Part shown: positions 9,331 through 18,440 of the stretch, in pieces
How positions within the stretch are numbered: the stretch's first letter is position 1
How the letters are laid out: each line of letters starts with the position of its first letter
NCBI GenBank assembly: GCA_031178065.1
Contig: JAPSJS010000008.1
Coordinates: forward strand, 1 to 64,000
Direction of reading: 5' to 3'
DNA: 64,000 bases
Origin: Altererythrobacter sp.
GTDB taxonomy: Bacteria; Pseudomonadota; Alphaproteobacteria; Sphingomonadales; Sphingomonadaceae
Translations under genes and position numbers: made by a program
The notes under the pieces: model-generated
Seen by the model: only the letters and a program-made list of their open reading frames with translations
The model's database searches: none
What the model was told of the DNA's origin: nothing

Positions 9331-9651
9331 CTAGACGGCGCCCCGGGTGAGGATGATGTCGTAGTGTTGGGCGCGTTCGTCGAACCGCGAAAGCACCTCT
9401 CGGGCTCGCGGCGGGACGTGACTTTGCTCGAAGTCTTCGCCCGTAAATGCCCTGACCGCCTCAATATCGCGAAACCACATGATCGTGATGAACTCGACGT
9501 CCGAATCTCTTGCGCGGCGAAAGAGCTCGATTTTCTCGAAGCCCGGTATCTTCATCTCCAGGATCTCTGGGATAACTTCTCCCGTCACGATCGCCTGATA
9601 CCGATCTGCGTTTTCAGGGGTGGTATATCCATGCCAGATGCGGCTGATCAC
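9331..9651 (-). CDS. Antibiotic biosynthesis monooxygenase-like (ABM fold) protein
   Basis: 106 residues with the pattern of small dimeric alpha/beta ABM-superfamily proteins: an N-terminal strand (ISRIWHGYTT), a helix with PEILEMKIPGFEKIELF, and FITIMWFRDIEAVRAFTGEDF in the second half. ABM-fold proteins include haem or quinone monooxygenases and many of unknown substrate; nothing here fixes the reaction. The ATG at 9651 gives the normal family length. It stands alone, 235 bases upstream of the small secreted-protein gene on the same strand. Confidence 0.65.
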   Translation of the reverse strand: MISRIWHGYTTPENADRYQAIVTGEVIPEILEMKIPGFEKIELFRRARDSDVEFITIMWFRDIEAVRAFTGEDFEQSHVPPRAREVLSRFDERAQHYDIILTRGAV

Positions 9652-9884
9652 TTGCGTCTCCTAACTTCTCCACCAAGGCGAGCACCGGAACCCCGGAAAC
9701 GCCATGGCTGACATCCAACAACCTCCCGCTGTGCCCGCGCCCCGCGCTGTTTCTGCCTTCCGCTCGCCTGCGCCGACATCATATCGCACGCATGGTGCGG
9801 CAGTCTCATTCCCTTCGTTGTGCGTTACGGCCAATGCCAGCGTACCGTCTCGGTAATCTGCGAGAGAAAACGAGGCAAGGTCTG

Positions 9885-9922
9885 TTCATATGAGCTGATG
9901 TATGCCATGTCGTGCATATGAA
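9885..9922. promoter_or_regulatory. Inverted repeat upstream of the toxin-antitoxin pair (candidate operator)
   Basis: Perfect 8-base arms TTCATATG and CATATGAA separated by 22 bases, immediately before the antitoxin start at 9933. Autorepression by the Xre-type antitoxin at such palindromes is usual for this family; the role here is inferred from position. Confidence 0.5.
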
Positions 9923-9932
9923 AGGAATGGAT

Positions 9933-10310
9933 ATGGCTACCGTGCCCGGCGAGACACAGGCCCGTGACGGCAGGATACTGACTTCCGCCATCGCGCGCAT
10001 CGCCGACTTTTGGGGGCTGACCAATGCAAAACTGGGGGCGGTCCTTGGTCTCTCGGCAGCCACGATCTCGCGGCTGCGTGCAGGCAAGGCGGAGCTCGAT
10101 CCGGCCAGCAAGTCGTTCGAGGCAGGGCAATTCCTGTTGCGGTTATTTCGCTCGCTTGATGCCCTCCTTGGCAGTGATGACCTGGCGGCGCGGTCCTGGC
10201 TGGCTACGCCGAACCTCGATCTTGATGCGCGCCCGATCGACATGATCGACAGTTTCAAGGGGCTCATGACCGTTTGTGACTATGTGGACGCTCACCGCGC
10301 TCGCGTCTGA
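9933..10310 (+). CDS. Xre/MbcA/ParS-type antitoxin
   Basis: About 125 residues. An N-terminal Xre-like helix-turn-helix (KLGAVLGLSAATISRLRAGK) is followed by a DUF2384/MbcA-ParS C-terminal domain (LFRSLDALLGSDDLAARSWL, with the LDARPIDMI motif shortly after). This family neutralises RES-domain toxins and represses its own operon. I prefer the ATG at 9933 because AAGGA lies 7 bases upstream; in-frame starts at 9912, 9918 and 9927 are possible. The gene overlaps the next by about 30 bases, the typical layout of this module. Confidence 0.88.
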   Translation: MATVPGETQARDGRILTSAIARIADFWGLTNAKLGAVLGLSAATISRLRAGKAELDPASKSFEAGQFLLRLFRSLDALLGSDDLAARSWLATPNLDLDARPIDMIDSFKGLMTVCDYVDAHRARV

Positions 10311-11010
10311 GTTCCGCCGCTATCGCAAGACCGTCTGGCGCGTGGTCGAAGCGCAGCATCGCATCTCGACAAATCGTCTGACCGGCAGTCTTGCCGATCA
10401 GAAACGTCTCGAGGAACTCGCTGACACCGTCAAACCGGATCTGCCAAGAGCGGCGCGAGATATCCATTATCTCCTCGCATCACCATTCCGCTATGGTCAT
10501 GCTGTCGCCAGCCGCTTTCGTCGCGCGCACGAGCGTCCCGGCATTTTCTACGCGAGCGAGCGTGAAATCACTGCAATCACCGAGACAGCCTATTGGCGGT
10601 TGCGCTTCATCAGCCGGTCCCCGGGGTTCTTGCCCGGCAATCGCACGAGTGAGCACCTGAGCTTTAGCGTACCGCTCGCTGCGGCTCGGATCGTGGATCT
10701 GACGCGCGCACCTTTCGATGCCTGTGCCGCGGATTGGACAGATGCCGTCGACTACACCGCCTGTCAGACGCTGGCCGCTACGGCACGCGATGCCGGCGCG
10801 CAGGCAATCCGCGTCAGATCGGCACGTGATCTAGACGGCATCAACGTTGCGCTGTTCGATCCCAGATGCTTTGCCAAATCCGAACCGTCCCATGGGCGTA
10901 ACTGGCATTTGCGGCTCGAACGCGATCGTCTGAGCGCATTCGCCGCATTTCCCGGCGACGAGGTATTGCATTTCACGCCCGAGCAGTTCGGATTGCCAGG
11001 GCTAAGCTGA
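10276..11010 (+). CDS. RES-domain toxin
   Basis: 244 residues from GTG 10276 (ATG 10282 also possible). RES toxins are ADP-ribosyltransferase-like enzymes that degrade NAD+ or modify a metabolic enzyme, causing stasis. The sequence has the family pattern: Arg-rich start (VWRVVEAQHR), RAHERPGIFYASEREITAITET with the Arg/Tyr-Ala-Ser/Glu core, and NVALFDPRCF near the end, where family members often have a 'NLVLW'-type segment. It is longer than many RES proteins (150-230), having an N-terminal extension of about 60 residues. Paired with and overlapping the antitoxin. Confidence 0.85.
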   Translation: MTMWTLTALASEFRRYRKTVWRVVEAQHRISTNRLTGSLADQKRLEELADTVKPDLPRAARDIHYLLASPFRYGHAVASRFRRAHERPGIFYASEREITAITETAYWRLRFISRSPGFLPGNRTSEHLSFSVPLAAARIVDLTRAPFDACAADWTDAVDYTACQTLAATARDAGAQAIRVRSARDLDGINVALFDPRCFAKSEPSHGRNWHLRLERDRLSAFAAFPGDEVLHFTPEQFGLPGLS

Positions 11011-11406
11011 TGGGGGCGCTCCCCGCACGATGGACCGCGGCCAAGGAGGTCCTCGAGGCGACAGAGTTCCTTGACCGCTTCCGTGGGCCTTCCGCCAATC
11101 CTGGCTAGCGTGCAGCATCGGCTATACGGTGAAAATCTGGCGCGATACCCGTGCCGATGTGCCGGGCCTTCCTGGCCGAACGCTGCAAGCGGGAGACGGT
11201 CGGTCTGCTGGCACCAAAGACGCTGATCTCGACTGCGGCGCGCTCTGGCGAGATCGAACGGGGTCCAGCTGCGAAGCTGCTTATCCGAGGAGCACCACTC
11301 CGCTAGGGAGACGAGTGGCTTCAACGTTCAGCAGGCGTTGAAGCTGGACCACGGCGAGGTCGATCTGATCGATGTGGGACACGCACGTTACTGGCCACGC
11401 CCTCTT
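11011..11406. other. Non-coding or decayed stretch
   Basis: No convincing gene. A 33-codon ORF starts in a TGATG overlap with the RES stop (11009-11110) but resembles nothing known. Short open stretches at 11150-11340 look like decayed coding sequence, unidentified. Confidence 0.5.
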
Positions 11407-11942
11407 AACTGTTGTCCGTCAACACCAGGCGGCCGGGAGAATAGCGGTTGATCTGCGGAATGGCCCGCGAGACCGGCGTTTGGCGCAAAATAAGCAGTCC
11501 GCGGCGCCACGCAAGCCGGACCAGCGGATCGGCCGGTTCCTCGCGTACATCGCCGTTTGCGGCGAACATGATCTCGCGCACGGCCTGCAGCGTCTCGCTG
11601 TGATTCGCCCCGGGCGACTTCGACCGCTCCCTTCACGCAGGTCACGCACAAGTCGCCGTCGAAGGACTGGACGTTGAACGACGCCTGGCGCGCGGTGATG
11701 ATTCCGCCCGCGGCCACGAGCCGGAACGGCTGTTCGAGCCTGGCGACGGTTACGAAGGCTTCACCGCCGATCAGCTCGAGCGCCTTGCCGCCATTCGCGC
11801 GCGAGGTGCTCGATCGCGGATTGAGCTCGACATCGACGCCGGCGATCGGGCTGAATGCAAGCCGTTCGCCGGGTGCGGTACGTTCATCGGCTGTCAGTTC
11901 GGCTAGCGAAGGCCACAGGCCAAGTGGCGGATTGATCGCCAT
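11407..11942 (-). pseudogene. FecR-family anti-sigma/sensor remnant
   Basis: The reading from 11942 gives PPLGLWPSLAELTADERTAPGE, then ELIGGEAFVTVA and a later LVAAGGIITARQASFNVQ, followed by DGDLCVTCVKGAVEVARG, all characteristic of the periplasmic FecR domain. At about 11620 the homology moves to another frame (REIMFAANGDV, then PVSRAIPQINRYSPGRLVL, which matches the FecR C-terminal signal) and ends in TAA at 11407-11409. The cytoplasmic DUF4880 part and membrane segment that should precede it are missing. So the gene is truncated at the front and frameshifted. No ECF sigma factor or TonB receptor partner remains beside it. Confidence 0.75.
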
Positions 11943-12050
11943 CAGTCGCTGCCAGCGCGGGCGTCACGGCCCAGACCCTGCGAAAGGGATTTCGGTCCTG
12001 CCTCGGCACCGCCGTCAAGGCCTTCATTCAGAACGTCGCGATCCACCCGA

Positions 12051-12896
12051 TCAGACGATGCCGCCGTTCGCGAAGACCGTCTGTCCGTTGATCCAGGCGC
12101 CATCGCCGCGGCAAAGGGCTGCGATGGTGTTTGCGATGTCGGAAGGTTCGCCGATCCGCCCATGCGGCGTGCGGGCAGCGAAACCCGCGATCTGTTCGGG
12201 GGTCTTGCCATCGGTGAAGAGTGTCGTGTCGACCACGCCGGGCGCGATCGCGTTCACCGATACCATGCGCCCTGCGAGCTCCTTCGCAAGCACGTTCGCG
12301 AACATGTCCTGCGCGCCCTTGGTGGCCGCGTAGGGGCCGTATGTGGGAAGGCGCAATTGCGTGATGCTCGACGAGAGTGCGATGATGCGGCCGCCGTCGC
12401 GCACGCGCCGCGCCGCTTCGCGCAGCACGAGGAAGCTGCCCTTCTGATTGACATCGACCATGCGGATGAAGTCCGCATCGGTCATGTCGCGGAACGGCGC
12501 CAGCCGCATGACACCGGCGTTGCTCACCACCACGTCGACACCGCCGAATGCGCGATCGTTCTCATCGAACAGGCGGCGGACCGCCGCGGGATCGCTCACA
12601 TCGGCCTGCACCCAGATGGCTCGTCCTCCCGCAGCTTCGATCTCGCGAACGACGCCGGCCGCGAGATCGCGGTTAACCTCGCAATTGACGGTGACCGCGT
12701 AGCCGTCCTGCGCGAGACGTTTTGCCGTCGCGGCGCCGATGCCGCGGGAGGAGCCGGTCACTAGCGCCACTTTGCCATGCACCGTCTGCGCAGACTCAGT
12801 CGCGTGAGCGCCGGCCGCACCGATCGCCAACATTGCGGGAGCCATGGCAGCCCCCGCCAGCACGGTCCGTCGCGGTATCTCGTATCGTCCAGCCAT
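12051..12896 (-). CDS. Tat-exported short-chain dehydrogenase/reductase
   Basis: 281 residues. A twin-arginine signal (RRTVLAGAAM near residues 8-17, ending AHATES) precedes a complete SDR domain: nucleotide motif TGSSRGIG, the SNAG segment (VVSNAGVMRL), the catalytic Ser region ALSSSI and the YAATK motif. Substrate unknown. I chose the ATG at 12896 because AGGAAGGGAC lies just upstream; the longer frame to 13064 crosses the promoter region. It faces an AraC_N-type regulator 154 bases away, a common pairing in proteobacteria that suggests the regulator controls it. An exported SDR is unusual, since NAD(P) must be bound before Tat export. Confidence 0.85.
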   Translation of the reverse strand: MAGRYEIPRRTVLAGAAMAPAMLAIGAAGAHATESAQTVHGKVALVTGSSRGIGAATAKRLAQDGYAVTVNCEVNRDLAAGVVREIEAAGGRAIWVQADVSDPAAVRRLFDENDRAFGGVDVVVSNAGVMRLAPFRDMTDADFIRMVDVNQKGSFLVLREAARRVRDGGRIIALSSSITQLRLPTYGPYAATKGAQDMFANVLAKELAGRMVSVNAIAPGVVDTTLFTDGKTPEQIAGFAARTPHGRIGEPSDIANTIAALCRGDGAWINGQTVFANGGIV

Positions 12897-13050
12897 CGGA
12901 GTCCCTTCCTGCTCGAGTACTGTCGGGACATCCATACCCGCCAGGCCGGTCCGGAACTTGCCGAGGTCTGCGCAAAACTTGCCTGATCTTGCAGTCCGGG
13001 TGATGTTCGCTTCCGCGCATGCTATGTCCCTCGCGCTGCTGGAGGGCCGC

Positions 13051-13992
13051 ATGAACCCGCTCAAAGACGCCGTTCGGACCTATGCCACCGCCCATTCAAA
13101 CCCCGATGGGCTCGCTCTGACCCCCGTTCCGGGGCTGCGGATGATGTGCGTCGAGGCGCCGCGCGGCGATCTTCATTCCATCTATCGGCCGCTCATTTGC
13201 CTGGTTCTGCAGGGCGCCAAGCGCATGACCGTGGGCCGGGAGCAACGGCTCTTTCTTGCCGGGCAGTCGGTGATCGTGAGCGCCGACATGCCGGTCGTGG
13301 GGCATATCGTGCAGGCGAGCCGGAACGAACCCTACCTCGCGGTCGCGGTGGAGCTTCAGTTGGCCACCCTGCGCGAGTTTGCCGCCCGGATGGGCAGCGT
13401 CCGCCCACCACGCCCTTCGCAGACCCGCACACTCTTCGCCGAAAACACGACCGCCGCCGTTCTTGATTGTGCGTTGCGGTTGATGCGACTGCTCGACCAG
13501 CCGGAGGCCGTGCCGCTGCTCCACGCGGGGATCATGCGGGAACTGCATTATTGGCTTCTGTCCGGCCCGCATGGCGACGCGCTGCTGGCCCTCGCGGACC
13601 CGACCAGCCACGCGAGCCGTCTCGCCGAGGCCGTCGTGATCTTGAGAGCCGGGTATCGGTCACGTATCCGCGTCGAGCAGCTTGCGGCGGCGGCGGGAAT
13701 GAGCCTCACCGCCTTCCACAAACACTTCAAGCATCTGACCTCGCTCACGCCGGGGCAGTACCAAAAGCGGCTGCGCCTGATCGAAGCGCGCCGTCTCATG
13801 CTGGAAGAAGGCATCTCGGCCAGCAGTGCCGCGTTCGAAGTGGGCTATGAAAGCGTCTCGCAGTTCACGCGGGAGTATGGCCGGCTGTTCAAGGCGCCGC
13901 CGAAGCGCGACGTTCTGCGCGTCCGGGACTCGTCGCCCCAGGTCAATGGCGCGACGCAGCGAATTTCCGTGGAGCCGTTGGCGATGCTCTGA
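13051..13992 (+). CDS. AraC-family regulator with AraC_N domain
   Basis: 313 residues from the ATG at 13051, which has GGAGGG 7 bases upstream (ATG 13024 is in frame but lacks a site). The N-terminal cupin-like AraC_N domain is recognisable (SIYRPLICLVLQGAKRMTVG). Two C-terminal helix-turn-helix units follow: VEQLAAAAGMSLTAFHKHFK, then SSAAFEVGYESVSQFTREYG. It probably regulates the divergent SDR at 12051-12896; the inducer is unknown. Confidence 0.9.
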   Translation: MNPLKDAVRTYATAHSNPDGLALTPVPGLRMMCVEAPRGDLHSIYRPLICLVLQGAKRMTVGREQRLFLAGQSVIVSADMPVVGHIVQASRNEPYLAVAVELQLATLREFAARMGSVRPPRPSQTRTLFAENTTAAVLDCALRLMRLLDQPEAVPLLHAGIMRELHYWLLSGPHGDALLALADPTSHASRLAEAVVILRAGYRSRIRVEQLAAAAGMSLTAFHKHFKHLTSLTPGQYQKRLRLIEARRLMLEEGISASSAAFEVGYESVSQFTREYGRLFKAPPKRDVLRVRDSSPQVNGATQRISVEPLAML

Positions 13993-14252
13993 AGCGGTGC
14001 GATCAGGGAAGCGGGAATGCACACCTCATCGCGAGCATCATCTCCCGCTGATGCCGGACCGCAGAACGGCCAGTCCGCTCGTCGCCAAAGGTAGCTGAGC
14101 CGCTGATAACGGCTGCAATTGATTGCGCCTGTTCCGAAGCCAATGTTCCGGTCGCCGCTACGCGCGGCTGACATGCCCTTCGATGAGGTGGCAAAATAAG
14201 TCTGTTGCAATTCAGCTGCCACTTGCGAGAACGCTAGCAACGGAGGATCATC
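13993..14252. other. 260-base intergenic region before the DUF885 gene
   Basis: No ORF or RNA recognised. It should hold the promoter of the lipoprotein gene; GGAGG lies about 8 bases before that gene's ATG. Confidence 0.5.
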
Positions 14253-16115
14253 ATGAAGCTTAGATCAATCTTGCTTGCTGCGACGGCAGGGCTTTCGGCA
14301 TGCGCCGAGCCATCTGACAGGATCACGTCCACGCCGACGTCGCCCAGCACCGCCACCGCGCCGGGATCGGTCCTCCCGGCCGGCCCCGCGCCCACACAGG
14401 CTTCCGAGGATGCGCGGTTGCTGGCACTGGTCGATGCGGCCTTCGACGAGGCCGTAGCGCGCAGCCCCGAGGCGCTCACCAGCCTTGGCATCAAGCAGGA
14501 CTACGGACGTCTTGACGACTACACCGATGCTCACCGCCTTGGGGATATGGAACTCGCCGAAGCCCACCTTGCAAGCATCAAGGCGGAAATCGACTATGAG
14601 GCGCTCAGCCCTGAGGGCCAGCTCACTTACGACTTGTTCGAGCGAGAGGTGGAGCGTGACCGGCGCAGCCTCGAATGGCGCTGGCACAACTTCATCTTCT
14701 CAACTAATGGCAGTCCCGCAGGGGAGATTCCGGCCTTTCTGATTAACCAGCACCGGATCGACAGTGTCGCCGATGCTGAGGCATATGTGTCGCGGCTGCG
14801 CGAAGTCGAGCGAGTGATGTCGGAGATCTCCGCGAATATCCGCACGCAGGCGGACAAAGGAATCGTGCCGCCCAAGTTCGTGTTCGACCCGGTTCGGACC
14901 GATGCCGAGAACGTGCTGGAAGGCGCTCCTTTCGAAGACGGGCCTCCCAGCACACTGCTTGCCGACTTCACTACCAAGGTCGAGGCACTGTCGGCTCCGC
15001 CTGAAGAGAAGGCGCGGCTGATCGCCGCCGCGGGCGAAGCGCTAACCGGTCCATTCAAGCGCGGCTATGGCACTTTTTTCGCTGCGATGGACGCGGTCGA
15101 GCCGCAGGCGACCAGCAATGACGGCGCCTGGCGGCTGCCTCGCGGCGGCGAGTATTACGCGAACAATCTGCGTAATTCGACCACGACGGAGCTGACGGCT
15201 GATCAGATTCATCAGATCGGTCTCGACGAGGTCAAGCGGATCCATGGCGAGATGGAGGCGATCATGGCGCAGGTCGGCTTCGAAGGCACGCTCCAGCAGT
15301 TCTTCCAGCACATCAAAACCGGCGATCAATTCAAGTATCCGAACACCCAGGCGGGCCGGGAGCAGTATCTTCAGGACGCCCGCGCCTTCATCGCCCAGGT
15401 TATGGACAAGGCGCCCGAGTATTTTCACCGTCTGCCTGAGGCGGAACTGGAAGTTCGCGCGGTGGAGGAGTGGCGCGAGGCCACCGCCTCGGTCGCGTTC
15501 TACAACCGGCCCGCGCCGGACGGTTCACGGCCTGGCATCTATTACGTGAATCTTGCTGACATGACTCAGGTGCTCAAACCGCAGATCGAAGGCATCAGCT
15601 ATCACGAAGGGGCGCCGGGGCATCACTTCCAGATCGCCCGCGCGATGGAGCTGGAGGGGCTGCCCAAGTTCCGCCGCTTCGGCTTCTATGGAGCCTATAC
15701 CGAGGGTTGGGGACTCTATGCCGAGCGACTCGGCCGCGAGATGGGCTTCTATCAGGACCCTTATTCCGAGTTCGGCCATCTCAGCCTGGAGCTCTGGCGC
15801 GCCGTTCGGCTGGTGACCGACACCGGACTCCACGCCAAGCGCTGGTCGCGCGAGGACGCGATCCGCTACTTCCAGGAGAACTCCCTCCTGTCGGAACGCG
15901 ACATCGTCAAGGAGGTCGAGCGCTACATCAACTGGCCGGGCCAGGCGACGAGCTACAAAATAGGGCAGCTGAAAATCCTCGAACTGCGCCGCAAGGCGGA
16001 GCAAGCGCTGGGCGATCGGTTCGACGTTCGCGACTTCCACGAAATCGTGCTCGGCAATGGCCCGCTACCACTCGATGTGCTGGAGGAGCGGGTCGACGCT
16101 TACATCGCTAGTTAG
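14253..16115 (+). CDS. DUF885 family lipoprotein, putative zinc peptidase
   Basis: 620 residues. A lipoprotein signal with lipobox LSAC puts Cys17 at the mature N-terminus, followed by a Thr/Pro/Ser-rich linker to about residue 50. The DUF885 domain carries the metalloprotease-like motif HEGAPGHH near residue 450 and the partner motif EGWGLYAERLGRE about 35 residues later, matching the HExxxxHH/EGW arrangement of the family. Members are thought to be M2/M3-like peptidases, but the substrate is not established. The length matches sphingomonad and xanthomonad homologues (about 590-620). Monocistronic as far as can be seen. Confidence 0.88.
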   Translation: MKLRSILLAATAGLSACAEPSDRITSTPTSPSTATAPGSVLPAGPAPTQASEDARLLALVDAAFDEAVARSPEALTSLGIKQDYGRLDDYTDAHRLGDMELAEAHLASIKAEIDYEALSPEGQLTYDLFEREVERDRRSLEWRWHNFIFSTNGSPAGEIPAFLINQHRIDSVADAEAYVSRLREVERVMSEISANIRTQADKGIVPPKFVFDPVRTDAENVLEGAPFEDGPPSTLLADFTTKVEALSAPPEEKARLIAAAGEALTGPFKRGYGTFFAAMDAVEPQATSNDGAWRLPRGGEYYANNLRNSTTTELTADQIHQIGLDEVKRIHGEMEAIMAQVGFEGTLQQFFQHIKTGDQFKYPNTQAGREQYLQDARAFIAQVMDKAPEYFHRLPEAELEVRAVEEWREATASVAFYNRPAPDGSRPGIYYVNLADMTQVLKPQIEGISYHEGAPGHHFQIARAMELEGLPKFRRFGFYGAYTEGWGLYAERLGREMGFYQDPYSEFGHLSLELWRAVRLVTDTGLHAKRWSREDAIRYFQENSLLSERDIVKEVERYINWPGQATSYKIGQLKILELRRKAEQALGDRFDVRDFHEIVLGNGPLPLDVLEERVDAYIAS

Positions 16116-16469
16116 ACGCTTGCTGCAGGTCACGCGCTCGACCGACGAGCGGCACAGCTCCAGTGCGTGCCTCGGCGGCACCCATGCGGGGCGGCTGGTG
16201 GCGGGCAGGTGCATCGATGTGTGGCCGTCCGCCAGTCGAACGTATCCTTATCCGGCATCTCCAAACGGGTGCGGATCTGATCGATGCGGATCTGTGGGAA
16301 CCAGATACAGGTCTTGCCGTGGACCGGCGGTAGGGCCCCTGAGATTGTTGCGACCTGTCTAGTATAAGCGGCGGGTCGCGCCGGGGATGCGAGATCGGTC
16401 TAGGCGGCCGCGGAGGCTTTTTCCGGAGCGACGATTATCGTGCCGCCTGTCGCGCAAAGGGCCTGTCGA
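16116..16469. other. 350-base stretch without a recognised gene
   Basis: Short open frames on both strands, none with a ribosome site or recognisable family. Nothing further seen. Confidence 0.5.
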
Positions 16470-16847
16470 TCAGGTCGCTGCGAATGTAAGTGCCTCGATC
16501 TTGTTTCCGTCAGGGTCGCGGATGAAGGCGGCATAGTAGTGAGCGTCGTATTCCGGCCTCAGGCCGGGCGTCCCGTCGCTCGTGCCGCCGTTTGCCAATG
16601 CTGCTTGGAAGAACGCGTCGACGGCGGCGCGCGTTTCCACTTCGAAGGCGATATGCGTGCCATTGCCTACGGTCGCCTGTTCTCCATCGGCAGGAAGGTT
16701 AAGGCTGAACACCGTGATACCCGCTCCATAACCCACCGCCTCGTCGACATCGAGTGTCCGGCGCAGGCCCACCTCTTTCATGACCGGATCGTAGAACGCG
16801 CGAGCACGATCAAGATCGGAGGTGCCAAGCGAAACGTGGTGCAGCAT
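16470..16847 (-). CDS. VOC-family (glyoxalase/dioxygenase fold) protein
   Basis: About 125 residues with paired beta-alpha-beta-beta-beta motifs: MLHHVSLGTSDLDRARAFYD at the start, HIAFEVETRAAVDAFF in the middle and FIRDPDGNKIEAL at the end. The metal-site residues of the fold (His near the start, Glu near the end) are present. Members act as lyases, dioxygenases or drug-binding proteins; the substrate here is unknown. The typical family start is the ATG at 16847; a GTG at 16865 with AGGAA upstream is the alternative. Confidence 0.82.
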   Translation of the reverse strand: MLHHVSLGTSDLDRARAFYDPVMKEVGLRRTLDVDEAVGYGAGITVFSLNLPADGEQATVGNGTHIAFEVETRAAVDAFFQAALANGGTSDGTPGLRPEYDAHYYAAFIRDPDGNKIEALTFAAT

Positions 16848-17049
16848 ACTCCAACATATCTTCACTCGAAGAAGGGTTCCTGAACGCCCGCTATCATGTC
16901 GCGTGCCGCCGGTCCGTTGGCGGGATCACACTTGCCTGGCGGAGCATTGGGGCCACTGGCTGCAAGCGAGTGGTATGGCCGGCTTCTCGCCGTCTGGAAT
17001 CCGGCGGCCCGAGCGCAGGGCGCCCGCGATGCCCACTCTGGTGGAGCGT

Positions 17050-17532
17050 TTACGCGGTCTTGGCTTTGCCCGGCGCCTTAGCCGGGCTCGACTTGGTCGC
17101 AGACTTCGCGGCGCGGTCCTTCTGGCCGAGCCCGATCCTCTTCGCCATTTCGCTACGCTTGGCCGAGTAGCTCTCCGAGACCATCGGGTAATCGGGCTTG
17201 AGATTGTAGCGCTGGCGATACTCCTCGGGCGTGAGGCCATGCGTCGACAGATGCCGGCGCAGCGTCTTGTACGGCTTGCCGTCGATCATCGAGATGATGT
17301 GGTCTTTCGAGGCAAGTGACTTGCGCACCGATACTGCCCGCGTGAACTCCTCTGCTTCCTGCTCGTCGCCAGGAACATTCGCCCCGCTGGTAAGCTCGGC
17401 CACCGCCTGATGGATCGAGCGCAGGAATGCCGGGACTTCGTCTGCTGTGACCTGGTTGTTCTGATTGCCGAGCCAGGCAATCGTGATCTCGGTCGCAAGC
17501 TCGACGGCGTTCAGTTCGTTTTCTTCAGGCAT
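17050..17532 (-). CDS. MucR/Ros-family transcriptional regulator lacking the zinc cysteines
   Basis: 160 residues from the ATG at 17532 (GGAGCG upstream). MucR proteins are alphaproteobacterial nucleoid-type regulators of exopolysaccharide, motility and cell-cycle genes. The N-terminal oligomerisation region (about 1-50) is followed by the Ros finger, HIISMIDGKPYKTLRRHL then THGLTPEEYR, and the conserved tail DYPMVSESYSAKRSEMAKRIGLG. In classical MucR the finger begins CxxC; here Ser81 and Asp84 stand in those positions while His94 and His98 remain, so zinc binding is altered or absent. A Lys/Ala-rich basic tail ends the protein. Confidence 0.92.
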   Translation of the reverse strand: MPEENELNAVELATEITIAWLGNQNNQVTADEVPAFLRSIHQAVAELTSGANVPGDEQEAEEFTRAVSVRKSLASKDHIISMIDGKPYKTLRRHLSTHGLTPEEYRQRYNLKPDYPMVSESYSAKRSEMAKRIGLGQKDRAAKSATKSSPAKAPGKAKTA

Positions 17533-17878
17533 TTCTCGCTCCCCAATCATTGGCGTGACGTGTGTAACATCTACATCCCACAGCGTGCATAGTGCCCGCC
17601 TTGTGTCGATCGAATGCGACTGCTTGCGCATTGATGAATCCACTTTTCTCACCAAACCAAGTGAGGGCGTACAACTCGCCGACTCCGATGGGCTCACTTT
17701 CGACCGCAGAGTCGTCAGTTCGATTTCGATGTGGTATGTGGTAATCAGCGGCTGCCATTCGACCACGTCGGCTCTTCGTGGCGCCAGCATTGTGCGCAGC
17801 CGACCGCTTCTTTTACTTAGCCGATATCTTGCCGAACGGGAGCAGATCTCCCTGACGTCGAGGCGTCGGAGGTGTGCC
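17533..17878. other. Intergenic region upstream of mucR-like gene
   Basis: 345 bases between divergent genes. MucR proteins usually repress their own promoter at AT-rich sites, and the stretch around 17560-17760 is locally less GC-rich, so an autoregulatory site is plausible. No ORF supported. Confidence 0.4.
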
Positions 17879-18100
17879 ATGCGAACATTTACCTTACGTC
17901 TTGAAGCCGATGCGACCCAAGGCCCCAGATCGATCGAGTTCGTCGGTCTCGATGCTCACCAGGCATTCGTCATACTCGCTCGCGAGCCCGAGCGCCGGCA
18001 AGCGGCCGTCTGGGAGGGCGCAACTTGTCTCGGCTCGGTGCTGCGCACCGGGAAGGACAGCTGGGAGTTCGCAAGTCAGTGCAACCCCATCGGTACGTGA
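17879..18100 (+). CDS. Small hypothetical protein
   Basis: 73 residues from the ATG at 17879, with GGAGGT 6 bases upstream. The sequence (FTLRLEADATQGPRSIEF, VGLDAHQAFVILAREPERR, AAVWEGATCLGSVLRT) looks like a compact folded beta-rich domain. It resembles short uncharacterised proteins I associate with sphingomonads, but I cannot name a family. It reads away from the MucR gene. Confidence 0.6.
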   Translation: MRTFTLRLEADATQGPRSIEFVGLDAHQAFVILAREPERRQAAVWEGATCLGSVLRTGKDSWEFASQCNPIGT

Positions 18101-18440
18101 TCGGATAGCTCGCGTCCGGTCCGCGCTTTAGACTGGAACGACTAAACGGGAAGGCGATCAGGCAGGACAAGCGTGATCGGTTCGCAGGCGTGTGCTGGCC
18201 ATTCGGGAGCCGGGCTCTCGGCGAACGCGATCGTGTCCGTTATTCAGATGAAGCCTTGGCTTGGCCCCCCCGGTGAGCAACGGGCAGCTAGCGGCTCAGA
18301 TGAATGCAGCTTTTGCAGCCGGCGTCTGGGGCGAAGACTGCATGCGCGGCTTTTCACCGCTGGAGAGGCGAGACTCTCGCTGTTGGGTTGCGTCTCGCGA
18401 CGTTAGGACGACTGTGAGTTTGTAGCTCAGGATAACTCGG
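18101..18440. other. 340-base stretch without a recognised gene
   Basis: No ORF with a plausible start and family match, and no clear terminator or RNA seen. Confidence 0.5.

Noticed and set aside
11009-11110. 33-codon frame overlapping the RES toxin stop
   Set aside because: Too short, no homologue recognised and no evidence beyond a TGATG overlap.
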